A DNA stretch of 64,000 bases from a virus: IMG/VR virus record IMGVR_UViG_3300026557_000002, positions 1-64,000 of that record; one strand, written 5' to 3'. Both the position numbers and the translations under genes were made by a program. How positions within the stretch are numbered: position 1 is the stretch's first letter; each line of letters starts with the position of its first letter. This document shows, in pieces, positions 7,177 through 12,911 of this stretch. Below the pieces are notes generated by a model. It was not told where the DNA came from. It did not search any database and saw nothing but the letters and a program-made list of their open reading frames with translations.

Positions 7177-7629
7177 ATGAACTCCAGAAAAGAAAGAGTA
7201 ATTCAGCAGTTAGGTATGTCTCCGGGCGCCGCAGCCCACAGACTCAGGAAAATTATTCTTTTTAATTTTCTAAAAAGATTAGGCGAGGATTCTTGCTTTG
7301 TTTGCAAAAGGCGAATAGAAACCATAGATAGTCTGAGCATCGAGCATAAATTGCCTTGGGAGAACCGTTCCGCGGAGCTTTTCTGGGATTTAAACAATAT
7401 TGCCTTTTCTCATCTCGGATGTAATCGTCAGCATAAAAGTTCGTCTGGAAACCCTCAAACGTTAGCAGAACACCCCAGACATACGAAGACTAAGAATGCT
7501 CCAGAAGGTACTGCTTGGTGTTCCGGACACAATGATTATTTATTGATCGAAGCCTTCCATTCCAATGTTCGAAACGTCAACGGTGTGGCGTCATATTGCA
7601 AGGAATGCCGTAAAGTTCGACTAGATTAA
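7177..7629 (+). CDS. HNH endonuclease
   Basis: 150 aa. CFVCKRRIE, then SIEHKLPW (catalytic His around residue 57), LNNIAFSHLGCNRQHK: the beta-beta-alpha metal HNH core with a CxxC zinc pair. A second C/H cluster (WCSGHND ... YCKECRK) forms an additional finger. Probably a free-standing homing endonuclease. It follows tRNA-His by 33 nt; just before its ATG the segment ATCTaTGACC-AAA-GGTCtgAGAT can fold over the AAAGG ribosome site. Confidence 0.85.
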   Translation: MNSRKERVIQQLGMSPGAAAHRLRKIILFNFLKRLGEDSCFVCKRRIETIDSLSIEHKLPWENRSAELFWDLNNIAFSHLGCNRQHKSSSGNPQTLAEHPRHTKTKNAPEGTAWCSGHNDYLLIEAFHSNVRNVNGVASYCKECRKVRLD

Positions 7630-7648
7630 AAATAGTCGAAAATAACCC

Positions 7649-7677
7649 TTGACAAGATCCCCGAAGTATGAGAGTAT
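7649..7677 (+). promoter_or_regulatory. Possible sigma70-type promoter
   Basis: TTGACA (7649-7654), 17 nt, GAGTAT (7672-7677). The -35 is perfect and the -10 is weak. It lies 30 nt before the SprT-like gene. Confidence 0.4.
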
Positions 7678-7683
7678 CTGTTC

Positions 7684-8001
7684 ATGGGACGAAACAAGCC
7701 GACCCTGATGGCGGTCTTCCGGAAGTACAACCGGTTATACTTCGGCTCTAAGTTGAAGGTATCCGATGTACGGTTTGGACGCATCCGCCCCAAAGGCGCA
7801 GGCGAGACATCGTTCTTCTCAGACTGTCCTCCGATCATAACGGTCGACAGGCAGTTGATGTCTTACGGCCGATTCGCTCGAATGGTTCTGCTTCACGAAA
7901 TGGTTCACGCAAGCGCGCACCACGACGTCGGCCACGGACCAAAATTTGTCAAAAGGATTAAACGGCTTGTCAGGCAAGGTGCTTATGACGATCTGCTATA
8001 A
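7684..8001 (+). CDS. SprT-like zinc metalloprotein
   Basis: 105 aa. The segment LLHEMVHASAHHDVGHGPKF contains HExxH (His about residue 71) and a third His, as in SprT/SPRTN-type zinc peptidase domains, preceded by YNRLYFGSKL, also typical of the family. SPRTN proteins cleave DNA-protein crosslinks; the phage role is unknown. A second SprT-like protein with a signal peptide is at 51101-51511. Confidence 0.75.
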   Translation: MGRNKPTLMAVFRKYNRLYFGSKLKVSDVRFGRIRPKGAGETSFFSDCPPIITVDRQLMSYGRFARMVLLHEMVHASAHHDVGHGPKFVKRIKRLVRQGAYDDLL

Positions 8002-8009
8002 AGTTTAAT

Positions 8010-8088
8010 CGGAGAGTAGAGGAGTTTGGCTTATCTCGTTCCCTTCGGAAGGGAAAGCACACTGGTTCGAATCCAGTTTCTCCGACCA
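8010..8088 (+). tRNA. tRNA-Pro (CGG)
   Basis: Acceptor CGGAGAG/TTCTCCG with C1-G72 and A73 as usual for Pro, T arm ACTGG/CCAGT with TTCGAAT loop, anticodon stem TTCCC/GGGAA with loop TTCGGAA. CCA encoded. First of the clustered tRNAs. Confidence 0.85.
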
Positions 8089-8095
8089 TTTTAAT

Positions 8096-8184
8096 CGAGG
8101 TGTAGGTCCGTAATCTGGCAGCGGTCTCGCTTTGGAAGCGAGTGCGGAAACGCCTTGGAGGTTCAATTCCTCCCATCTCGACCA
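8096..8184 (+). tRNA. tRNA with TGG anticodon (Pro), extended variable arm
   Basis: Acceptor CGAGGTG/CATCTCG, A73, encoded CCA; T arm GGAGG/CCTCC; anticodon stem CTCGC/GCGAG with loop TTTGGAA. The variable region is about 14 nt and can pair GCG-GAAA-CGC, and the D stem looks like three pairs (CCG/CGG), both class II features not expected for tRNA-Pro. Read as Pro by anticodon; charging identity is uncertain. Confidence 0.75.
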
Positions 8185-8485
8185 GTTTTCAGGTACACCG
8201 ACAAAGTCGCGTAATGGCCTGAAAAGTACGGCCCCAGCCCATGGCCTTAAACGGGACGCTAGCGATCGTAGACCGCTACTGGCAATCAAGTGATGGATTG
8301 CAAAAAGATTCAGTCCAACATGTGTTTCCGCGGAACACGAGTCGCGCGCTGGTTAGGCTCACCGGACTGATAGCGAGGACGTTAAACTACCGAGATGGCG
8401 TCTGTGAAACTCGGCTCGCACTGCCCCGGCGGTGGCCTCGTAACCGCCCGGATTTTAATCCGGCTGGCGCTCCACCACTTTCTGT
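8185..8485 (+). other. Structured stretch without assignable tRNA
   Basis: Lies inside the tRNA cluster but no canonical tRNA could be folded. It holds perfect inverted repeats: TTTTCAGG (8186-8193) / CCTGAAAA (8219-8226), GTGTT...GGAACAC near 8320-8338, GCGAG...CTCGC with inner CCGAG/CTCGG (about 8372-8430), and GGTGG...CCACC enclosing CCGGATTTTAATCCGG (8447-8462). Could be degenerate tRNAs or another structured RNA. No protein-coding frame is supported. Confidence 0.4.
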
Positions 8486-8571
8486 GGGATTTGAGTTCGA
8501 AAAGAAACGAATAGTCGCGCGAGGCTTAAGACGGACGCGAAAGGTCTCGGTTAAAATTCCGAGCGATCCCA
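8486..8571 (+). tRNA. Degenerate tRNA-like sequence
   Basis: Acceptor-like GGGATT/GATCCC and a T-stem-like CTCGG/CCGAG with an 8-nt loop are present, but no acceptable anticodon arm was found, the D loop lacks GG and no CCA is encoded. Best read as a decayed or highly divergent tRNA. Confidence 0.3.
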
Positions 8572-8579
8572 GATTTCTA

Positions 8580-8654
8580 TAGCGTGTAATTCAGTGGCAG
8601 AATGCGATTCTGATAAAATCGTCGTCGGTTGTCCGATTCAACCCATGCCTACCA
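8580..8654 (+). tRNA. tRNA-Ile (GAT)
   Basis: D arm ATTC/GAAT, anticodon stem CGATT/AATCG with loop CTGATAA (anticodon GAT), T arm GGTTG/CAACC, encoded CCA. The acceptor pairs well at positions 3-7 but its two outermost pairs are mismatched, which may be an oddity or a sign of decay. Confidence 0.75.
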
Positions 8655-8655
8655 T

Positions 8656-8729
8656 CGCAGCGGAGAATGGGTATTCAAGTCTGTCTCATAAGCAGACCTC
8701 CGTCAGATCGTCTCTGACCCCTGCGACCA
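8656..8729 (+). tRNA. tRNA-Met or Ile2 (CAT)
   Basis: Acceptor CGCAGCG/CCCTGCG (one mismatch), anticodon loop CTCATAA in stem TCTGT/GCAGA, encoded CCA. CAT may read Met or, if C34 is lysidylated, the Ile codon ATA. The D arm is hard to fold normally. Confidence 0.7.
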
Positions 8730-8737
8730 TTTTCAAA

Positions 8738-8811
8738 GCGGGCTTGGCCGATTGGCTAGGCTCTGGTCTTCCAAACCAGCTAAGCGAATTCGATTTTCGC
8801 AGCCCGCTCCA
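8738..8811 (+). tRNA. tRNA-Gly (TCC)
   Basis: Acceptor GCGGGCT/AGCCCGC, T73, CCA; T arm GCGAA/TTCGC; anticodon stem CTGGT/ACCAG with loop CTTCCAA. Confidence 0.9.
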
Positions 8812-8816
8812 GTTTT

Positions 8817-8890
8817 GCTTGACTCGTACAAAGGTAATACGACGGTTTCGTAAACCGTTAATAAAAGTTCGAGTCTTTTGTCAAGCTCCA
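8817..8890 (+). tRNA. tRNA-Thr (CGT)
   Basis: Acceptor GCTTGAC/GTCAAGC, T73, CCA; T arm AAAAG/CTTTT; anticodon stem ACGGT/ACCGT with loop TTCGTAA. Confidence 0.9.
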
Positions 8891-8898
8891 AGTTCCAA

Positions 8899-8972
8899 GC
8901 TGCTATCGTTCAGTGGTAGGACATCGCTTTGGTAAAGCGGTAACTCACGTTCGATTCGTGGTAGTAGCTCCA
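8899..8972 (+). tRNA. tRNA-Thr (GGT)
   Basis: Acceptor GCTGCTA/TAGTAGC, T73, CCA; T arm TCACG/CGTGG; anticodon stem TCGCT/AGCGG with loop TTGGTAA. Confidence 0.9.
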
Positions 8973-8973
8973 A

Positions 8974-9056
8974 GCAGGGTTGGCTCAGCGGCGACAGCAG
9001 CAGTTTTGTAAACTGCCGGGAAACCCACGGAGGTTCGAGTCCTCCACTCTGCTCCA
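8974..9056 (+). tRNA. tRNA-Thr (TGT), class II-like body
   Basis: Acceptor GCAGGGT/ACTCTGC, T73, CCA; anticodon stem GCAGT/ACTGC with loop TTTGTAA; T arm GGAGG/CCTCC. The D stem has three pairs (GCT/AGC) and the variable region is 12 nt with GGG-AAA-CCC, as in tRNA-Ser/Leu. Its 5' half is close to the tRNA remnant at 9934. Read as Thr by anticodon. Confidence 0.8.
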
Positions 9057-9064
9057 AATTTTAC

Positions 9065-9154
9065 GGATGAGCGGCGCAGTGGGAGTGGCGCGGCAGGCTG
9101 TAACCCTGTTGGCCCTTGCGGCTATAGAGAGTTCGAATCCCTCGTCATCCACCA
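9065..9154 (+). tRNA. tRNA-Tyr (GTA)
   Basis: Acceptor GGATGAG/GTCATCC with a mismatch at the inner pair, A73, CCA; anticodon loop CTGTAAC in stem GCAGG/CCTGT; long variable arm as expected for bacterial tRNA-Tyr; T arm GAGAG/CCCTC with one mismatch. Confidence 0.8.
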
Positions 9155-9173
9155 TTTTATTTCTGCTCAGCGC

Positions 9174-9258
9174 TGGGGTGTGGCTCAACCGGCACAGCAT
9201 CTGGCTGTTACCCAGACAGTCCGCAAGGACATTACAGGTTCGAATCCTGTTGCCCCAG
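9174..9258 (+). tRNA. tRNA with GTT anticodon (Asn), long variable arm
   Basis: Acceptor TGGGGTG/TGCCCCA, G73, CCA not encoded; anticodon stem TCTGG/CCAGA with loop CTGTTAC; T arm ACAGG/CCTGT. The 17-nt variable region folds GTCC-GCAA-GGAC. The anticodon loop differs from the adjacent tRNA-Tyr loop (CTGTAAC) by one base, suggesting a Tyr-type body with a changed anticodon. Flanks pair further (9161-9169 with 9262-9270). Confidence 0.75.
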
Positions 9259-9281
9259 CAGTGAGCAGAAAAGATTTTTAC

Positions 9282-9359
9282 GGAGTGGTCGCGTAGAGGC
9301 CAATCGCACTCCCCTGTCACGGGAGACCATCGTGGGTCCGAATCCCATCCATTCCGCCA
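9282..9359 (+). tRNA. tRNA-Asp (G73, GTC)
   Basis: Acceptor GGAGTGG/CCATTCC, G73 as expected for Asp, CCA; anticodon stem CTCCC/GGGAG with loop CTGTCAC; T arm GTGGG/CCCAT. Confidence 0.88.
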
Positions 9360-9366
9360 TTTCAAT

Positions 9367-9441
9367 ATGAGAGTCGTTCAGCGGCTAGGACGTCGGACTC
9401 CAAACCCGACTACGGTGGTTCGAGTCCATCCTCTCATGCCA
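9367..9441 (+). tRNA. tRNA-Trp (CCA)
   Basis: Acceptor ATGAGAG/CTCTCAT, G73, CCA; anticodon loop CTCCAAA; T arm GGTGG/CCATC. Last of the contiguous cluster. Confidence 0.85.
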
Positions 9442-9454
9442 TATTCGAGGGCCC

Positions 9455-9874
9455 ATGGATATCCTTCACAAGGTTCTGCTCGGCGCGGAGATTTATGTAG
9501 CCGCGGCATCAACGCTGATAGCGATATCCGCCGTTATGGGATTCATCCGCCACAAGGTCTTAGGACCTCCGGTGCCGTTTGTCCCGTTAGTTGATATCCC
9601 GAAGCAAGAGGATCGAGCCGCAGCCGAGGGTTGGTTGCATCGCGCACTCGTCGCGTTTGACATCTTTTTGAACGTCGTCGTTCTCCGCGGCAATCAAGGC
9701 GAGACCATCTCGGCGCACAGTTGGCGCGCCAGCAACGAAGGCCGCCTTTGGGGCCGGTTGATGAATCTTTGGCTTAACGGCTTCCAGGACAACCACGGGA
9801 TTAAAGCGGCTTGCGGCGATCTCGAGAGATCATCGGCCGAAGTTCAGGTACTTAAGAAAAGTTTAGGAATATAG
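9455..9874 (+). CDS. Conserved phage protein with N-terminal membrane span
   Basis: 139 aa. Residues about 10-32 (AEIYVAAASTLIAISAVMGF) form a membrane span. The C-terminal domain has FDIFLNVV, GETISAHSWRASNEGRLWG and a conserved Asp/His pair (DNHGIKA), a pattern I recall from small uncharacterised phage proteins (D..N, ETxSxR, DDHC). It sits between tRNAs. Function unknown. Confidence 0.6.
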   Translation: MDILHKVLLGAEIYVAAASTLIAISAVMGFIRHKVLGPPVPFVPLVDIPKQEDRAAAEGWLHRALVAFDIFLNVVVLRGNQGETISAHSWRASNEGRLWGRLMNLWLNGFQDNHGIKAACGDLERSSAEVQVLKKSLGI

Positions 9875-9933
9875 AGTAGTATGAAGATACAAAAGTCAAG
9901 TCGATCCTCATCATCGGAATCTGCGAGTATGAT

Positions 9934-9966
9934 GGAGGGTTGGCTGAGCGGCAAGAACGTTCACAA
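9934..9966 (+). pseudogene. 5' half of a class II tRNA (remnant)
   Basis: GGAGGGTTGGCTGAGCGGC is a typical acceptor plus D arm of tRNA-Ser/Leu and closely resembles the 5' half of tRNA-Thr(TGT) at 8974. No anticodon, variable or T arm follows; tRNA-Gln starts 10 nt later. It looks like a truncated tRNA left by deletion or recombination. Confidence 0.6.
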
Positions 9967-9975
9967 GACTTCAAT

Positions 9976-10051
9976 TGCCAAATGGCGCAATCGGTAGCGC
10001 AGGGGTTTCTGAAGCCCAAGGCTAAAGGTTCGAATCCTTTTTTGGCATCCA
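9976..10051 (+). tRNA. tRNA-Gln (CTG)
   Basis: Acceptor TGCCAAA/TTTGGCA, T73, CCA; D arm GCGC/GCGC; T arm AAAGG/CCTTT; anticodon loop TTCTGAA in a four-pair stem. Separated from the main cluster by the gene at 9455. Confidence 0.85.
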
Positions 10052-10073
10052 TTTTTATAATCACGAATAACTC

Positions 10074-10469
10074 ATGTCAGTTGCAACCCCGACAGCGATG
10101 TATACAATTAATTTCGCCATCAATCCGCTAACGATAGCGGGCGCTTGGCCCCAGGTGACTCCGAACGGCGTCGCCCCACAAAATTTAGATCTGATTCAGA
10201 TCGTCGGTTTCGGTGGACCCATCCTTCTCAACGTAGACTCCGCTGGTGTCGTACATAATCCCGCTGTTAATCCTACAACTTCGGCCGGCGGTATCGGCCA
10301 GACTCGCATTGGTCAGTTTCAATCCCGCTTGACATCCTCTGCAACAACCGCGCAACTCTTTGCAGACGCGTTCTCGAATCCCTCCAATCTGGACATCATC
10401 CAAGTAATCAATGAAGGCGGCAACGTTCATTACAACCTGAACTTTCAGGGAGTAGCTGCGGGTTCTTGA
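10074..10469 (+). CDS. Hypothetical beta-rich protein (131 aa)
   Basis: MSVATPTAMYTINFAINPLT... The alternating hydrophobics, QNLDLIQIVGFGG and LDIIQVINEGGNVHYNLNF show an internal repeat (LDLIQIV...GG / LDIIQVI...GG). Probably a virion or appendage component. No family recognised. Confidence 0.6.
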   Translation: MSVATPTAMYTINFAINPLTIAGAWPQVTPNGVAPQNLDLIQIVGFGGPILLNVDSAGVVHNPAVNPTTSAGGIGQTRIGQFQSRLTSSATTAQLFADAFSNPSNLDIIQVINEGGNVHYNLNFQGVAAGS

Positions 10470-10487
10470 TAGTCTCTCGGAGGCTAT

Positions 10488-10583
10488 ACGTGGGAACGTC
10501 TTTGTGCAGTCTGTAAACTCCTACTTCGAAAGAATTCAGGAGAGATAAAAGTTTGCCCCGCGTGTGGTTGGCGCTGGCTGTAG
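10488..10583 (+). CDS. Zinc-ribbon peptide without a canonical start codon
   Basis: The frame TWERLCAVCKLLLRK...IKVCPACGW...WL* contains two CxxC pairs 21 residues apart, a convincing zinc ribbon, but no ATG, GTG or TTG exists between the upstream in-frame TGA/TAG (10467-10472) and the first cysteine. GGAGG (10479-10483) sits 4 nt before an ACG. It might start at ACG, be made by readthrough of the 10074 gene, or be a remnant. Confidence 0.4.
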   Translation, partial: TWERLCAVCKLLLRKNSGEIKVCPACGWRWL

Positions 10584-10593
10584 GAGATTTAAA

Positions 10594-10977
10594 TTGGCTA
10601 TTTCGCAAGTAGAAGTCGCATCACCCGCCGGATTATTTGTCTTCACAGATACCGCGATGGGCAACACCGCAGATGGTATCAAGGCGTCTTCGGCTAAACT
10701 GTATTCGGTTCAGATCGACAACTCTGCCAACGGCGGAGCAGCGAGCTACGTCAAGATTTACAATTTGGCCAGCGGTTCTGTAGTCGTTGGAACCACGGCC
10801 CCCGACGAGATCATCTATGTTCCCGCCGGCGCAGTCATTACGCAATACTTTTTCACGGGTGCTGCAGCAGGTAAGACTTTCGGAACCGCGTTGAGTGCGA
10901 TCTGCGTAACCACGGGCGGCACGGCCGGCTCGACTTCACCGGTTAGCGCTGCGGTTGTGACCGTTTCGTATGTATAG
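10594..10977 (+). CDS. Hypothetical virion-associated protein (127 aa)
   Basis: TTG start at 10594 chosen because AGGAG lies just upstream; the further upstream GTG gives a zinc-ribbon overlap with no site. The protein MAISQVEVASPAGLFVFTDT... is Gly/Ala/Thr/Val-rich with a beta pattern, consistent with a head or tail decoration subunit. Not recognised. Confidence 0.6.
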   Translation: MAISQVEVASPAGLFVFTDTAMGNTADGIKASSAKLYSVQIDNSANGGAASYVKIYNLASGSVVVGTTAPDEIIYVPAGAVITQYFFTGAAAGKTFGTALSAICVTTGGTAGSTSPVSAAVVTVSYV

Positions 10978-10984
10978 AAAAGAC

Positions 10985-11013
10985 TTGACAAACTAGCAGT
11001 ACTGTAGTACCAT
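10985..11013 (+). promoter_or_regulatory. sigma70-type promoter of the endonuclease VII gene
   Basis: TTGACA (10985-10990), 17 nt, TACCAT (11008-11013). It follows directly after the stop of the 10594 gene, so the nuclease gene carries its own promoter. Confidence 0.6.
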
Positions 11014-11051
11014 TGACTTATCCCTCGGGGTTGCTCCCGAGGTTTAGACTC

Positions 11052-11092
11052 GGGGGATGCCTAGTACATTCCCCTTGTCGTCTTACTAGGAG
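11052..11092 (+). promoter_or_regulatory. Leader pseudoknot covering the ribosome site (copy C)
   Basis: Stem GGGGGATG (11052-11059) with CATTCCCC (11067-11074), one G-U pair; 7-nt loop CCTAGTA (11060-11066) is the exact complement of TACTAGG (11084-11090), which overlaps the AGGAG ribosome site. A separate hairpin CCTCGGG/CCCGAGG (11033-11042 region) lies upstream. Pairing of loop and ribosome site would block translation; see the matching elements at 18098 and 24420. Confidence 0.75.
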
Positions 11093-11098
11093 AATGGA

Positions 11099-11587
11099 AT
11101 GAGAACCAAAATCAAAGGTTTATGCGGCCATTGTAGAACAAAATTAACAGAACAGAACTGTGCGCCTGTTATATTTCAGAGCGGATATGGTTTTTGTCGG
11201 GATTGCAGAAATGAATCCAGCCGCCTAAGATATAGGCGTGATCCGGAGCCCCAAAAAAGTAGATCATCTCGATGGCTAGCAATTAAAGATAATCGAAATA
11301 GTCGAACTAAGTCTGTTGTTGCTTGGCGTCGTAAGAAAGATTTCGGTATAACTCAAGAACAATTTGATGCTAAGTTTAAAGCACAAAATGGTCTTTGTGC
11401 TATCTGTAAGCAGCCTATGTTAGGGCAAGCAAGAACAAAAGTCCCGTGCCAAGACCACGACCATAAATCTGGAAAATTAAGAGACTTAATATGTATCAGC
11501 TGTAATCTTCTTTTAGGGCACAGCTATGAGAACAAAGAAATTCTTGCCAACGCTGTTTTATATTTAGAAAAACACGTCGGCATTTAA
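11099..11587 (+). CDS. Recombination endonuclease VII-type homing nuclease
   Basis: 162 aa. FGITQEQFDAKFKAQNGLCA, ICKQP, then CQDHDHKSGKLRDLICISCN and a C-terminal YL helix are the endonuclease VII pattern: four-Cys zinc site plus DHDH catalytic motif (His-Me finger). The N-terminus adds a second zinc-ribbon (CGHC ... CRDC). As a lone gene with its own promoter and guarded leader it is probably a free-standing homing endonuclease rather than the phage resolvase. Confidence 0.85.
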   Translation: MRTKIKGLCGHCRTKLTEQNCAPVIFQSGYGFCRDCRNESSRLRYRRDPEPQKSRSSRWLAIKDNRNSRTKSVVAWRRKKDFGITQEQFDAKFKAQNGLCAICKQPMLGQARTKVPCQDHDHKSGKLRDLICISCNLLLGHSYENKEILANAVLYLEKHVGI

Positions 11588-11693
11588 AAATTTTGGTTAA
11601 AGCGCTAGCACGTTCAAAGCGCTCTTCCCATAAAAAGCGCCCCGCCGACGGTGATCCTGCCGACTGGACGTACACATAAAGGAAAATTGAATC

Positions 11694-12374
11694 ATGAGTA
11701 ACACACTGGATTTTTCAGTAAATGGACAGCTCGCGTCGAAGGTTGGCGGAACTGGAACCACAATTAAGTATTTCCCGCGTCTGGTTGGCATCAGCGGAAC
11801 CACGATTGGGTCTGCGGGTCTCGGCGGAGTCAGCGGCAGCTCTGTTGTTGGTCCCCTGTACGGCAACTCGCCGTCCACGCCTTCGTCCACGAGCGCTGTC
11901 GGAGCACTGTTTATCCCAGCCGCGAACGTCTATAACGGGCAGCAGATGAATATCGTTATCAGCGGAAACGTTGGTTCGGATACCGGTGATCCATCTGGAA
12001 CAGTAAATGTCCAAGTGCAAGCCGTTACTGGAGCTTTGTTGGCTCCGACGTACACCACGATTGCGTCCACTAGCGCTCTGGCTTTGACCTTTGCTTCGGC
12101 TGAACCTTGGCTTTTCGATATCACTATGATCGGTGATACCTCATCCGGCATCCTGGTTGGCAACTATACGTCGATGCTCGGCAATACCCTTCACACGACA
12201 TCGGGCACCGTGGCCGCCGCAGCCCTTGACAACGTCATCGCTAAGCTAGATTTCGCGAACGGAAACCCCGCTCTTCAACAAGGCGCAGTATTTGGCTTGG
12301 TCGTCGGTGTGACTTTCGGAACCTCGGACGCAAGCAACAAGGCGACCTTGTCCCAGTTCACAGTCGAAGGATAA
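11694..12374 (+). CDS. Hypothetical virion appendage protein (226 aa)
   Basis: MSNTLDFSVNGQLASKVGG... AAGGAAAA precedes the ATG. Ser/Thr/Gly-rich, beta-type composition without charged clusters, as in phage head fibres or decoration proteins. Followed directly by a strong terminator, so it closes a transcription unit. No specific family recognised. Confidence 0.6.
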   Translation: MSNTLDFSVNGQLASKVGGTGTTIKYFPRLVGISGTTIGSAGLGGVSGSSVVGPLYGNSPSTPSSTSAVGALFIPAANVYNGQQMNIVISGNVGSDTGDPSGTVNVQVQAVTGALLAPTYTTIASTSALALTFASAEPWLFDITMIGDTSSGILVGNYTSMLGNTLHTTSGTVAAAALDNVIAKLDFANGNPALQQGAVFGLVVGVTFGTSDASNKATLSQFTVEG

Positions 12375-12388
12375 TTACCCGTTAACCA

Positions 12389-12415
12389 TGGGGCTCTTCG
12401 GAGCCCTTAATTTTT
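12389..12415 (+). terminator. Rho-independent terminator
   Basis: GGGCTC (12391-12396), TTCG tetraloop, GAGCCC (12401-12406), then TTAATTTTT. Very stable UUCG hairpin immediately after the 11694 gene. Confidence 0.85.
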
Positions 12416-12496
12416 CCGTGGCGGTACGCCAGACATTGCTGGCGACCCTCGGCGTGCGAAAACCACAGCAAGGGTAGTAATAGCCTATCCAACTCT

Positions 12497-12727
12497 ATGA
12501 CGGATGATAACAAAGAAGTCTTAAAAGCGATAACAGAATTAACCAAAATTGTTGAACTATATCATGGCGACTTCCGAGAATTCCGCGGCGAGATTAAAAC
12601 GAAAGTTGAAAGTCTCGAGGGCAGCGCTAAGTCTGATAGGATGTGGTCGAGAATCCAAGCCGTCGCGGTAGTCCCTGTAGTTGGTACACTCCATCAGATT
12701 GCGCAGTATCTTCACTGGATTAAATAA
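12497..12727 (+). CDS. Haemolysin XhlA/holin-like small protein (76 aa)
   Basis: An acidic coiled N-terminus (MTDDNKEVLKAITELTKIVE...) is followed by a single hydrophobic C-terminal span (IQAVAVVPVVGTLHQIAQYL). This plan, coiled coil then one C-terminal membrane span, matches XhlA-like phage lysis accessory proteins. Assignment by architecture only. Confidence 0.5.
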   Translation: MTDDNKEVLKAITELTKIVELYHGDFREFRGEIKTKVESLEGSAKSDRMWSRIQAVAVVPVVGTLHQIAQYLHWIK

Positions 12728-12910
12728 ATGCCGTTCGTATCGTCAGCACAACAAGGTTACCTTCACGCCCATCCCGAAGTTTTGGGAAAGGAGAAGTTAG
12801 CGGAGTTCGATGCTGCGACAAAGGGCAAGCACGATCTTCCGGAACATGTCCATAACGGGAAGCCGTCTTATAAAATAGCCCGCGAGGCCAGAAAAGAATC
12901 AGGGAGTTAG
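12728..12910 (+). CDS. Small phage protein (60 aa)
   Basis: MPFVSSAQQGYLHAHPEVLG... follows the MPFxSxAQxxxxxAxxP opening common in small uncharacterised phage proteins. The tail YKIAREARKESGS resembles those at 3171 and 15522. It starts immediately after the previous stop. Function unknown. Confidence 0.65.
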   Translation: MPFVSSAQQGYLHAHPEVLGKEKLAEFDAATKGKHDLPEHVHNGKPSYKIAREARKESGS

Positions 12911-12911
12911 C

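Noticed and set aside
8431-8475. tRNA-Leu (TAA) on either strand
   Set aside because: CCGGATTTTAATCCGG is palindromic and mimics an anticodon arm, but the loop has the wrong size and no acceptor, D or T arms could be matched.
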